Positions 15,803 to 24,258 of a DNA stretch of 64,000 nucleotides are shown piece after piece (positions within the stretch are counted from its first letter, which is position 1; every line of letters starts with the position of its first letter). This DNA comes from an uncultured Methanomassiliicoccales archaeon (GTDB taxonomy: Archaea; Thermoplasmatota; Thermoplasmata; Methanomassiliicoccales; Methanomethylophilaceae). Under the pieces are notes generated by a model that saw only the letters and a program-made list of their open reading frames with translations, did not search any database and had not been told where the DNA came from. The translations under genes and the position numbers were made by a program. The stretch spans positions 62,001-126,000 of the forward strand of contig CASEZY010000006.1 in assembly GCA_949292635.1 (NCBI GenBank). Reading direction: 5' to 3'.

Positions 15803-17176
15803 ATGGCCTTCACCACCCGCGAGAAGAGGTTGGTGCTTGCCGCCTCCTGCCTGGCCATCTTCGTAAACCCGCTGATAGGCACGATGCTGAACCTGGCCCT
15901 CCCCGCCATCGGGGCGGACCTGGGGGCATCCGCCCATCAGCAGGGTTGGATCACAAGTGTTTACTTCATAGTATCCGTGATATTCCTGATGCCCGCCGCC
16001 AGGCTGGCGGACATCTTCGGCAAGAAACGGATCTTCATGTTCGGAGCAGCCTTCGCCATCGTGTCGCTGCTCCTCTGCGCCGCCGCACCCAATCTGATAG
16101 TGCTGTACATCTTCCGCGGCATGTCGGGGATCAGCATAGCCTGCATCTCGTCCACCAGCGTCTCCATGCTCTCGGACGTCTACGAGAGGCACGAGCGCGG
16201 TGCGGCCTTGGGCATCAACACCATGTGCGTCTATCTCGGCACATCCCTCGGACCTACCCTCGGCGGATTGGTCACCGACCTGGCGTCATGGCGTGCGATC
16301 TTCCTGTTCATCATACCCTTCATGGCCGGCGCCCTGTACTGCATGGGCCGTTTCCCGTACAACATCCGCAACACCCCGGACCAGCCCTTCGCGCTGCCCA
16401 GTGCGGTGATGTACGGCGTGGCCATCGCGTTCACCATGTTCGGCGTGATCTCCCTGCCGGAGACCTACGGGTTCGTGATGCTTGCCGTCGGCCTGGTGTG
16501 CATCTGCCTGTTCATCCTCCGTGAGAGGGGGGTGCGGTTCCCCATCATCGATGTGGGGATGTTCCGCAACAGCAGGTTCTCCCGCTCGATGGTCGCATTG
16601 TTCCTGAACTACGCGGCGGTGTACTGCATCACCTTCTTCCTTAGCCTCTATCTCCAGAGCATCGGGGAGATGACGGCAACTCAGGCGGGGATCGTGCTGA
16701 TGGCCCAGCCGGTGGTGCAGGTGATCGTCACACCGCTGGCCGGGAGACTATCGGACAGGATGACCGATCTTCGCATCCTGCCCACGGTGGGCATGGTGAT
16801 GTCCGCCGTCGGCATAGTGCTGCTCATGGGCACGGGACTGGAGATGAATCTGTGGTTGATCGTCATCGGCCAGATGTTCTGCGGTCTCGGTTACGGTCTG
16901 TTCTCCGCCCCGAACACCTCGGCCATCATGTCCTATGTGGAGCCGGCGGTCTACAACAAAGCCTCCGGTCTCATCGCTACCGGCCGTCAGGTGGGGACCA
17001 TGGTGTCCATGGGCGTGGCCACCTGTCTGATCTCTATATACCTGGGTTCCGAGGCGATGATCGAGGTCTGGAACTACCCGGAGTTTATACAGGCGATGTC
17101 CATGGCGCTGTATGTCAGTCTGGCGTTCTGCCTGGTGGGCGCGTTCGTGTCATGGTTCCGGGGAAGACCCCAATGA
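15803..17176 (+). CDS. MFS transporter (DHA2-like drug/solute exporter)
   Basis: 457 residues and about 12-14 membrane segments. The MFS loop motif appears as RLADIFGKKRIFMFG near 66-80, and GTSLGPTLGGLVTD near 150 matches the antiporter motif C of drug:H+ exporters. A GGAG ribosome-binding site (GCAGGAGAC) lies just before the ATG. It is the last gene of the VOR operon, so it may export or import an acid handled by that enzyme. Its 3' end overlaps the convergent isochorismatase by 27 bases. Confidence 0.82.
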   Translation: MAFTTREKRLVLAASCLAIFVNPLIGTMLNLALPAIGADLGASAHQQGWITSVYFIVSVIFLMPAARLADIFGKKRIFMFGAAFAIVSLLLCAAAPNLIVLYIFRGMSGISIACISSTSVSMLSDVYERHERGAALGINTMCVYLGTSLGPTLGGLVTDLASWRAIFLFIIPFMAGALYCMGRFPYNIRNTPDQPFALPSAVMYGVAIAFTMFGVISLPETYGFVMLAVGLVCICLFILRERGVRFPIIDVGMFRNSRFSRSMVALFLNYAAVYCITFFLSLYLQSIGEMTATQAGIVLMAQPVVQVIVTPLAGRLSDRMTDLRILPTVGMVMSAVGIVLLMGTGLEMNLWLIVIGQMFCGLGYGLFSAPNTSAIMSYVEPAVYNKASGLIATGRQVGTMVSMGVATCLISIYLGSEAMIEVWNYPEFIQAMSMALYVSLAFCLVGAFVSWFRGRPQ

Positions 17177-17671
17177 GGCGATGAGCTCATCCGGGTCCAC
17201 GCATCTGCATATGGTCTCCGCCGCCCGATCGTATTCCTCCACACCGGATATTAGTGCACCTTCGATGACGTACGGGGAGAATCCCGCATCGAATGCGCCG
17301 AAATAGGTGCCCATGACGCACATGTGGGACAGCGAGCCGCATATCATCACCGACCTCACGCCCATATCGTCGAGGATTTGCTTCAGAGGTGTGTCCCGGA
17401 AGGAGTTCATGGCAATCTTGTCCACCATCGTGTCGTTATCGCCGACGATCAGTCCTTCCGCGAAGAGGTCGGACCGCGGGCCGTCGTATGGATGTCCCTC
17501 CACCTCTCCCATCACCCTCATAAGGACCACAGGTCTGCCCGCTCTGCGATAGGCGGCGGAGACCCGGTTGATGACGCCGATCTGTTTGGAGACGTCAACG
17601 GAAGGCATGAAGCGCACCTGCACGTCCACTATCAGAAGCGCCGACGGAAGGTACGGGGGTTCCCTCTTCAT
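17150..17671 (-). CDS. Isochorismatase-family cysteine hydrolase
   Basis: 173 residues. The catalytic triad is readable in family order: Asp in LLIVDVQVRFMP, Lys in MVDKIAMNSF, and Cys in SLSHMCVMGTYFGAFD. It differs from the nicotinamidase-like protein at 5.1 kb by lacking that protein's metal-site motif, so the substrate is open. It is monocistronic and convergent with the MFS gene. Confidence 0.82.
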   Translation of the reverse strand: MKREPPYLPSALLIVDVQVRFMPSVDVSKQIGVINRVSAAYRRAGRPVVLMRVMGEVEGHPYDGPRSDLFAEGLIVGDNDTMVDKIAMNSFRDTPLKQILDDMGVRSVMICGSLSHMCVMGTYFGAFDAGFSPYVIEGALISGVEEYDRAAETICRCVDPDELIASLGSSPEP

Positions 17672-17729
17672 GCTTCGATATCGTACAACATGGACAAAAC
17701 CGTTCGCTATGTGTAAATATGCTCATGAT

Positions 17730-18749
17730 ATGGGCGGGAACATGAGCTGCGGCACGGATGCCGAGAATTTCTCCTTCCAGAAGATCGTCGCCGTCCTGGG
17801 CGTCTCCCTGATGGTCATCAAGTTCATCGCCTGGGGACTCACCTCCTCCGCAGCCATCTTCACCGATGCGGTTGAGAGCATCGTCAACGTCATCGCGGCC
17901 TTCGTGGGATTGTACGCCCTCTATCTATGCGCATGTCCCAGGGACCGTGACCATCCCTTCGGGCACGGAAGGGCGGAACTGATATCTTCGTCTGTGGAGG
18001 GCGTGATGATCGTTCTCGCCGGCGTGATGATCATCCTGGAGGCGGTGTCGTCACTTATGGACCCGCAGGAGCTAAGATCCCTGGATCTGGGTCTTGTGCT
18101 GGTGGCCGCCGCGGCCATCGCCAACTACCTTGTCGGAAGGGCCGCCATAGCCAAAGGGAGGCGCAACCGCTCCATGGCACTGGTGGCCAGCGGGAAGCAT
18201 CTCTGTTCGGACACGTATTCCTCCATCGGCATCATACTGGGTCTTGTGTTGATGATCCTGCTGGACAATCTCGGCTACCATCTAGAATGGTTGGACGGGG
18301 CCATCGCCATGCTGTTCGGAGCCATCATCCTGATCACCGGGGTGAAGGTGGTCAAGGACTCCATGGACGGTGTGATGGACAAGGCGGATACCGGCACCGT
18401 GGGCAAGGTGATCGAGATGATCAACTCACGCCGCCACGACCATTGGGTGGATGTTCACAACCTTCGCGTATCGAAATACGGCTCACTGCTGCACATAGAC
18501 GTGCACATGGTGTTCCCCGCGAACATGACCGTGGAGGAACAGTACCGCGAGATCAGTGAATTGAAGGAGGCGGTCAACCAGAGGTTCGCGGACGTGGATC
18601 TGACGGTCATGGGCGAACCCTGTAACCCCAAGCTGTGCCCTGTCTGCGGATTGGAGTGGTGTGCGAAGAGGTCCTCACCCTTCGATCACAGGGTCGAATG
18701 GACCGCGGATACGGCCATGGACGAGAACTCCTCCCATAGGTCCGGATAA
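17730..18749 (+). CDS. Cation diffusion facilitator (CDF) metal transporter
   Basis: About 339 residues. Six membrane helices, with the CDF metal site visible as SSAAIFTDAVESIVN (near 40, HD/DxxxD-type) and SGKHLCSDTYSSIG (near 150). HPFGHGRAELISS near 83 is the classic loop motif. A cytoplasmic C-terminal domain (HNLRVSKYGSLLHIDVHMVFP) ends in a Cys-rich extension, CNPKLCPVCGLEWC, that could bind metal. It exports Zn, Fe, Mn or Co from the cytoplasm; the ion is not decidable. ATGs at 17730 and 17742 are both possible, with a TATA-like TGTAAATATG at 17711. Confidence 0.87.
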   Translation: MGGNMSCGTDAENFSFQKIVAVLGVSLMVIKFIAWGLTSSAAIFTDAVESIVNVIAAFVGLYALYLCACPRDRDHPFGHGRAELISSSVEGVMIVLAGVMIILEAVSSLMDPQELRSLDLGLVLVAAAAIANYLVGRAAIAKGRRNRSMALVASGKHLCSDTYSSIGIILGLVLMILLDNLGYHLEWLDGAIAMLFGAIILITGVKVVKDSMDGVMDKADTGTVGKVIEMINSRRHDHWVDVHNLRVSKYGSLLHIDVHMVFPANMTVEEQYREISELKEAVNQRFADVDLTVMGEPCNPKLCPVCGLEWCAKRSSPFDHRVEWTADTAMDENSSHRSG

Positions 18750-18774
18750 ATACGGCGTTATCAATCACGGATGC

Positions 18775-19383
18775 ATGACCGACACTCCTCAGAAGGTCGT
18801 CGAGGCGGGGATGCAGGATTGGTATGCCTCTCTGTCCGATACCGACAGGGTCAAGCTGAACCGCTACCTCGACCGTGCGGACGCGAAGACCCAGTACGAT
18901 TTCTTCATGTCACTGATTAAGGCGGCGGAGGCCGACGAGAACTACCGCTTCGGTGTCACCCTCTGCGTTGCCACCAGCAATCTCCCTCTGGATATATACC
19001 AGCGCTTCCTGATCAACGAGGAGTTCATCGACATCCTGACCGAGAGGGGACTGTACGATGACGCCAAGAACGTCTGCGACATCAACCTGTCCATATTCCC
19101 TCAGGTGAGGGAGATGCTGGAACGCGACAACGGGGGCTCCCTTCCCAAGAGGCTCTGCTTCAGGAACAGATACATCGACATCATTGTGGGCGTGGAGTCC
19201 CAGTACGAGAAGGCGTACGAGATGCTGGACCGCTACCATGAGATGGGTCTCATCGACGATGAGGACCTGGAATACCGCCGCAACAGCCTCAAGGTGCACA
19301 GGATGCAGAGAGCGTTCGACGGCATCTACACCTACCGTCCCAAGGACGAGACGGAAGCCTTCGAGAAGCGCTACTCCAAATAA
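18775..19383 (+). CDS. Unrecognised 202-residue protein
   Basis: A soluble, charged, probably all-helical protein (for example LNRYLDRADAKTQYDFF and the paired EYRRNSLKVHRMQRAF segment) without Cys-rich or membrane segments. A TATA box (GATAAATAC, 18745-18753) lies about 26 bp before the ATG at 18775, supporting a leaderless start. The repeating helix pairs resemble TPR-like repeats, but no motif is clear. Its 3' end overlaps the convergent gene by 13 bases. Confidence 0.6.
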   Translation: MTDTPQKVVEAGMQDWYASLSDTDRVKLNRYLDRADAKTQYDFFMSLIKAAEADENYRFGVTLCVATSNLPLDIYQRFLINEEFIDILTERGLYDDAKNVCDINLSIFPQVREMLERDNGGSLPKRLCFRNRYIDIIVGVESQYEKAYEMLDRYHEMGLIDDEDLEYRRNSLKVHRMQRAFDGIYTYRPKDETEAFEKRYSK

Positions 19384-19697
19384 GAGCGCCAGTGCCTCAT
19401 CGGTATCACGTCCACCGCCGGCTCCTCGTAAGGGTGGGAGCTCTCGATTGCTCTGAGGGCGGTGACCAAAGCATCGTCGTCAACGACGAAGTCCAGCCGG
19501 TGCTCTGGTTCCACGGATATCGAATCGATCTCACCGATGAACGGCTTCGCGTCGCCGATGGGCATCCAGGTGCCGGTGCTGTCGGTTATCGAGAACACTC
19601 TGCGGTAATTTGGTGACATGGGCCCAACGGCCGTATCCACCGCATCCATCACCGCTTGTGTGTAATCTCTGGGGACGCAGACCGTAATTTTGTACAT
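19371..19697 (-). CDS. NIF3/YqfO C-terminal-like (CutA-like fold) protein
   Basis: 108 residues beginning MYKITVCVPRDYTQAVMDAV. This matches the small insert domain of NIF3-type proteins, which also occurs alone: YKITVCVP..., VFSITDSTGTWMPIGDAKPFIG, and the terminal SSHPYEEPAVDVIP with conserved His and Glu. The fold resembles PII/CutA and is thought to bind metal or a small ligand. It overlaps the end of the upstream PHP gene by 49 bases, so the two are translationally coupled. It ends in TAG. Confidence 0.75.
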   Translation of the reverse strand: MYKITVCVPRDYTQAVMDAVDTAVGPMSPNYRRVFSITDSTGTWMPIGDAKPFIGEIDSISVEPEHRLDFVVDDDALVTALRAIESSHPYEEPAVDVIPMRHWRSYLE

Positions 19698-20611
19698 TGT
19701 CGGTACTGGTATGTCCTGCGCAACAGCCTGCGCAGGTCGGTGGCATTCTTCTTCAGCCAGTTGGTGCTGAGCCAGGTGGCTATGAACGGGACCGGCGGGC
19801 AGCAGTAGATGAATCCGCCCACAAGTGCCAGCGCCTTGCTGCTCCTCGTGAGGCCCAGGGTCTTGGCCACCAGGGGGTTGTCGGGGTCCTCCTCCAGCCT
19901 TCCCCATATGGAGTCCCAGATCATCTTCTGGCCTCCCTGGACCACCTCGATGCTCCACTGGGTCTGTGTGAACACCGGCGAGGGATGTCCGCAGGCCACG
20001 GTGGTCTTGTCCAGGATCGCCTTTCTCAGGTCGTCCTCCCCCTGGCCTCTGAACTCCGTCCAGGTGAAACCCGCGGTGCGGGTGCTGTGGGCGTCGCTGG
20101 CGCCGATCTGCGCCCATCTCTTCGCGTTGGTCTTGTAGACACCCATGGCGTAGTTGTTGGTCCAGGGGTCCACGTGACCGCCGTTGATGGTCTCGATGGC
20201 GTCGATGTCCAGGTTGAAGATCCTGTGCTTCAGGCATCTTACGTAGAAACTGAAGGGATGGGGTGCGATGACGATGCCGCCCTGGGAGCGGATCTCGTCG
20301 ATGGTCTCCTCGGCGGTCATACCAGGCTCGATCTGCTCGTTGAGCCAGAGTCCGATGACCTCCCCGTCGGATGTCATGATCTCCTCGCCGACCACCACGT
20401 CTATGTCGTCCAGTTTCTTCCCGTACTCCAGGGCGCGGAAGCCTCCCTTGGTGGAGTCATGGTCGGTTATGCACACCACGCTCATCCCGTTCTTCCTGGC
20501 GGCGTCCACCTGCTGTTCCGGTGTGGCCACGGACTCGGGGAATCTGAGGGCTTTGTAATGGGTTGTGCCCGAGAAGTAGGTGTGCACATGGGTGTCTGCT
20601 TTGGAGAGCAT
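19649..20611 (-). CDS. PHP-domain metal-dependent phosphoesterase-like protein
   Basis: 320 residues. PHP motifs are HVHTYFSG (near 8), CITDHDST (near 47), GEEIMTS (near 74), IAPHPFSF (near 114) and IGASDAHS (near 170), giving a full metal-binding set. The C-terminal 90 residues contain a hydrophobic VGGFIYCCPPVPFIATWL stretch that may touch the membrane. Standalone PHP proteins hydrolyse phosphoesters; the substrate is unknown. It is followed by the NIF3-like gene. Confidence 0.82.
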   Translation of the reverse strand: MLSKADTHVHTYFSGTTHYKALRFPESVATPEQQVDAARKNGMSVVCITDHDSTKGGFRALEYGKKLDDIDVVVGEEIMTSDGEVIGLWLNEQIEPGMTAEETIDEIRSQGGIVIAPHPFSFYVRCLKHRIFNLDIDAIETINGGHVDPWTNNYAMGVYKTNAKRWAQIGASDAHSTRTAGFTWTEFRGQGEDDLRKAILDKTTVACGHPSPVFTQTQWSIEVVQGGQKMIWDSIWGRLEEDPDNPLVAKTLGLTRSSKALALVGGFIYCCPPVPFIATWLSTNWLKKNATDLRRLLRRTYQYRQCTKLRSASPEITHKR

Positions 20612-20685
20612 CGCTATCGCTACCTTCGCACGAATATATTAAAGTTGTCTACAAAACTGTTTAAGTTCGGGCATATACCCAGACC

Positions 20686-22467
20686 TCAGACCGTGTCGGT
20701 GCCGTAGTAGTACTCTCCGGCGGCCTTCTGCTCCCTGTCGAGCCTTGACTCGGGCTTGTTGATCCTGGGACGGTGGGATTCCGCATCCCTGCGGAAGGTT
20801 ATGTCCACGGCCTTCAGGAACCTGTTCATGCCGGTGCGCATGTCGTACGGACCCTCTCCGACGCCGTGGTGTCCCGGCTCGCCGCCGAACACCATCATGG
20901 AATCGGAGACCATGTCCAGGAAGTAGATGTCGTGGTCCACGATCATGCCGCTCTTACCGCTCTTCTCCATCATCCTGCGGATGGTCTTGGCGGCGTTCAT
21001 TCTCTGGTTGGAGTCCAGGTAGGCGGATGGTTCGTCCAGGAGATAGATGTCGGCCTCCTTTGCCAGGCAGATGGTGATGGCCACCCTCTGCAGCTCTCCT
21101 CCGGAGAGGTTGGGGACGCGCTTCTCCATCAGGTGGTTGATGCCCAGGGGTTCGATCACCTCGCCCTGGAAGAATCCGGACTGCACGGTCTCGAAGGCGG
21201 TGCTGTACAGTAGCTCCTTCACGGTGCCGTCGAAGTCCGCTGATATGTACTGGGGTTTGTACGACACCTTCAGCTTGGTGTCCACGCTGCCGCTGTCCGC
21301 GTCGATCTCGCCGGCCAGCATCTTCACGAAGGTGGTCTTTCCGGTGGCGTTGGGTCCGACGATTCCCACGGACTCGCCGATCTTCACCTTACCGGGGGAT
21401 ACGTCCAACTTGAACTCTCCGAAGTCCTTGGTCATGGCGGTGAACTCCACCAGGGACCCGGTGTTCCAATCGCCCCTGGGGGGAGAGGCGGTGAACTCGA
21501 TGGGGCGCTCGCGGAATCTAATATTCTCCTCGGGCAGGTAGCCGTCCAGGTACACGTTGATGGCGGTCCTGACCTGGCGGGGCAGGGTGAACACACCGTA
21601 CGCCCCCTCGGATCCGTAGACCAGGTTCACGTTGTCCGCCAGGAAGTCAAGCAATGCGATATCGTGCTCGATCACGATCACCTGCTTGTCCGCGCTGAGC
21701 TCCTTGATCAGACGGGCCACCTTCACCCTCTGGTAGATGTCCAGATATGATGAGGGCTCGTCGAAGAAGTAGACGTCGGCGTCCTTCATCAGGGTGGCGG
21801 CCACGGCCAGCCTCTGCAGCTCTCCGCCGGAGAGCTTGTCCAGGGAACGGTCCAGAACCTCGGTGAGGTCCAGCTTCTCCGCGGCCTCCTCGGTGCTCAT
21901 GCGTTCCTGTACCTTGTCGAGGAGATCCCTCACCACTCCCTTCACCGATTTAGGAAGAAGGTCCACGTACTGGGGCTTCATGGCGGTGCGGACGTTGCCC
22001 TCGTACACAGACTTCAGGTAAGCGTGCATCTCGGTGCCGGCGTAGTATTCCAGCACCTTCTCCTTGGATGCGGGGTGCTCGTAATCCCCCAGGTTCGGGA
22101 TCTCGATGCCCGAGAGCATCTTTATGGCGGTGGTCTTACCGATACCGTTGGGTCCAAGGATACCGGTGACGATGCCCTTCTTGGGCACCGGCAGGCGGTA
22201 CAGGCGGAACATGTTCTCGCCGTACTGGTGGACCATCTCCGACTTCAACTCGTCGGCCAGGCCGATGATCTTGATGGCGTCGAACTGGCACTTGTTCACG
22301 CAGATGCCGCACCCCTGGCACAGCGTCTCCGAGATGATGGGCTTCCCCCTCTCGCCGAGGGTGATGCATTCGGTGACGCCCGATCTGATGAGGGGGCAGA
22401 ATTTGATGCACTCCTTGTTGCATTTCCTGTTCTGGCATCTGTCGTAGAGCACCGCCGCTATACGCAT
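20686..22467 (-). CDS. ABCE1/Rli1 ribosome-recycling ATPase
   Basis: 593 residues with the full ABCE1 layout. An N-terminal ferredoxin-like domain (CQNRKCNKECIKFCP and CQGCGICVNKCQFDAIKI) binds two 4Fe-4S clusters. NBD1 has Walker A GPNGIGKT near 105, signature LSGGELQRLAVA and FFDEPSSYLD. NBD2 has GPNATGKT near 372, LSGGELQRVAI and LLDEPSAYLD. It splits 30S/50S subunits after termination. The ATG at 22467 lies about 26 bp from a TATA box embedded in a palindrome. Confidence 0.95.
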   Translation of the reverse strand: MRIAAVLYDRCQNRKCNKECIKFCPLIRSGVTECITLGERGKPIISETLCQGCGICVNKCQFDAIKIIGLADELKSEMVHQYGENMFRLYRLPVPKKGIVTGILGPNGIGKTTAIKMLSGIEIPNLGDYEHPASKEKVLEYYAGTEMHAYLKSVYEGNVRTAMKPQYVDLLPKSVKGVVRDLLDKVQERMSTEEAAEKLDLTEVLDRSLDKLSGGELQRLAVAATLMKDADVYFFDEPSSYLDIYQRVKVARLIKELSADKQVIVIEHDIALLDFLADNVNLVYGSEGAYGVFTLPRQVRTAINVYLDGYLPEENIRFRERPIEFTASPPRGDWNTGSLVEFTAMTKDFGEFKLDVSPGKVKIGESVGIVGPNATGKTTFVKMLAGEIDADSGSVDTKLKVSYKPQYISADFDGTVKELLYSTAFETVQSGFFQGEVIEPLGINHLMEKRVPNLSGGELQRVAITICLAKEADIYLLDEPSAYLDSNQRMNAAKTIRRMMEKSGKSGMIVDHDIYFLDMVSDSMMVFGGEPGHHGVGEGPYDMRTGMNRFLKAVDITFRRDAESHRPRINKPESRLDREQKAAGEYYYGTDTV

Positions 22468-22484
22468 GAGCGGACGATTTCCTT

Positions 22485-22501
22485 CTATCTTTTATAGATA
22501 G
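22485..22501. promoter_or_regulatory. Palindrome containing the ABCE1 TATA box
   Basis: CTATCT (22485-22490) and AGATAG (22496-22501) flank TTTAT; on the minus strand this reads as a TATAAAAG box inside an inverted repeat, about 26 bp before the ABCE1 start. The symmetry could serve a repressor or be incidental. Confidence 0.45.
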
Positions 22502-22669
22502 CGTATGAGCCGATGTGTCTTCGGGGAGGACTGCGGGGAGCAGAGGTGGAACACATGCATGATCGTAGGCTCGGAATCCTGCTTTTGTAACGGTGGTTCT
22601 GAAGGGTCGGTAACATCTGGCAAGGTCCCAGCGGGAAATGGTTAAGTCGTTGAACACATAAGTGCAGGC

Positions 22670-24040
22670 ATGACGGGGGGCACCGGCAAGCGGGAGGGCT
22701 TCACCGGCAAGATCGGGTTCATCCTGGCCGCCGCGGGTTCCGCGGTCGGGCTGGGCAACCTGTGGAGGTTCCCCTACCTGGCCGAGCAGTACGGCGGCGG
22801 TGCCTTCCTGGTGATATACGTGATCCTGGTGGTCACATTCGGATTCACTTTGATGATCACCGAGATCACCTTGGGGAGGAGGACCGGCAAGTCCTGTCTC
22901 ACCGCCTTCGCCGATCTGTCCAAGAAGCACAGATGGATCGGTTGGCTGTCCGCGATAGTTCCGATCCTGATAGTGCCGTATTACTGCGTCATCGGAGGAT
23001 GGGTGCTGAAGTACATGTTCGCCATGGCAACCGAGGGTTCCACCGCCTTCGCGGATGCCTCCACATCCAGCGAATACTTCACATCGTTCATCACCGCGGA
23101 CTTCGCTCACATCCTGGACGGTCCGTTCATCTGGTTCATCATATTCGCAGCGGTGACCCTGTGGGTGGTGTCCCGCGGCGTCACCAAAGGCATCGAGAGG
23201 ATGAGCAAGGTGCTGATGCCCGCTCTGCTGATCCTCCTGGTGGTCTTGACGGTGTATTGCCTCATACAGCCCGGTTCCGGTCCGGGCATCGCCCATTACC
23301 TGGTGCCGAACATGTCCGATTTCACCCCGGAGACGGTGCTGGGCGCCATGGCACAGCTGTTCTATTCCATGTCTCTGGCCATGGGCATCATGATCGCCTA
23401 CGGGTCATACATGACCAAGGACACGGATATCGAGAAGTCCGCCAGGCAGATCAGCCTCATCGATACCGGTGTTGCCATCCTCGCCGGACTGATGATCGTC
23501 CCCGCGGTCATCACATTCTCCGGCGGAGGGGAGTTCGCCCAGGGCCCCGGACTGATGTTCCAGGTGCTGCCGGTGGTCTTCGAGTCCATGGGTGCTGTTG
23601 GTCCGTACATCGGGGTGGCGTTCTTCCTACTGGTGTTCTTCGCCGCGCTGACCTCATCGGTCTCTCTGGCGGAGGCGGTGATTGCCATGATCATGGACAG
23701 GAAGAAGGCCCGCAGATATGCTGTCGGATTGGTCACCGTGCTGATATTGGGTCTCGGGCTGCTCTCATGCTTCGGCTACGGTCCGCTGGAGGCGCCCTGG
23801 CTGATCAAAGGGTCGTTCCTGGACTTCTTCGACTTCATCGCCAACTACGTGATCATGCCGGTGGTGGCCATCCTCACCTGCCTGTTCATCGGCTATGTGG
23901 TGAAGCCCAAGTTCATCATCGAGGAGGTGGAATCCTCCGGGGAGTTCAGGTTCAAGAAGCCTTACGTCTACATGGTGAAGTACGTGGCACCGATAATGCT
24001 GGTACTTGTGCTGTTCTCCGGTCTGTTCATGACCATCTGA
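22670..24040 (+). CDS. Neurotransmitter:sodium symporter (NSS) family transporter
   Basis: 456 residues with about 11-12 membrane helices in a LeuT fold. The TM1 signature GSAVGLGNLWRFPYLAEQYGGGAF (split near residues 22-45) carries the unwound sodium and substrate site. It imports an amino acid or amine with sodium. No typical small MetS-like membrane subunit follows. It is monocistronic. Confidence 0.9.
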   Translation: MTGGTGKREGFTGKIGFILAAAGSAVGLGNLWRFPYLAEQYGGGAFLVIYVILVVTFGFTLMITEITLGRRTGKSCLTAFADLSKKHRWIGWLSAIVPILIVPYYCVIGGWVLKYMFAMATEGSTAFADASTSSEYFTSFITADFAHILDGPFIWFIIFAAVTLWVVSRGVTKGIERMSKVLMPALLILLVVLTVYCLIQPGSGPGIAHYLVPNMSDFTPETVLGAMAQLFYSMSLAMGIMIAYGSYMTKDTDIEKSARQISLIDTGVAILAGLMIVPAVITFSGGGEFAQGPGLMFQVLPVVFESMGAVGPYIGVAFFLLVFFAALTSSVSLAEAVIAMIMDRKKARRYAVGLVTVLILGLGLLSCFGYGPLEAPWLIKGSFLDFFDFIANYVIMPVVAILTCLFIGYVVKPKFIIEEVESSGEFRFKKPYVYMVKYVAPIMLVLVLFSGLFMTI

Positions 24041-24062
24041 CGTCAATGAATGGCGGGGGATG

Positions 24063-24131
24063 TCACTCCTTCTCTTCCTCGACGGGCACGTGCTCTGCGT
24101 GCCTGTCCATGTTCTTCCTGCCTACGATCAT
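24063..24131 (-). CDS. Possible 22-residue micro-ORF with metal-type operator
   Basis: An ATG at 24131 opens a 22-codon frame ending in TGA at 24063; the peptide is short, charged, with two His and a Glu-rich tail (VPVEEEKE). A TATA-like TTAAATAT (24152-24159) lies about 25 bp upstream. A DtxR-like inverted repeat (24162-24179) resembling the one before mntP lies just beyond it. It has no homologue I recognise and is too short to call from composition. The case rests on promoter layout, so it may be only a promoter for a non-coding RNA. Confidence 0.25.
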   Translation of the reverse strand: MIVGRKNMDRHAEHVPVEEEKE

Positions 24132-24161
24132 CGATATCGGAACGGAGCGGGGGATATTTAA

Positions 24162-24179
24162 TTTTAGTCTATCCTAAAA
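24162..24179. promoter_or_regulatory. DtxR-like inverted repeat
   Basis: TTTTAG and CTAAAA flank TCTATC. On the minus strand the site begins TTTTAGGA and ends CTAAAA, matching 12 of 18 positions of the mntP site at 31738 and preserving both TTTAGGA and CTAAA half-sites. It covers the expected BRE of a minus-strand promoter. Confidence 0.45.
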
Positions 24180-24235
24180 CTTATGTTCCCTAGTCTGCCC
24201 ACCGACACACGCGGGCGCGTGAGTTTATTAAGGAG

Positions 24236-24253
24236 CGCCCGTATGCACGGGCG
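24236..24253. promoter_or_regulatory. Palindrome between TATA box and MetRS start
   Basis: CGCCCGT (24236-24242) and ACGGGCG (24247-24253) form a perfect 7-bp inverted repeat around ATGC. It lies between TTTATTAAG (24223-24231) and the ATG at 24259, so it covers the expected transcription start. Confidence 0.4.
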
Positions 24254-24258
24254 ATAGT

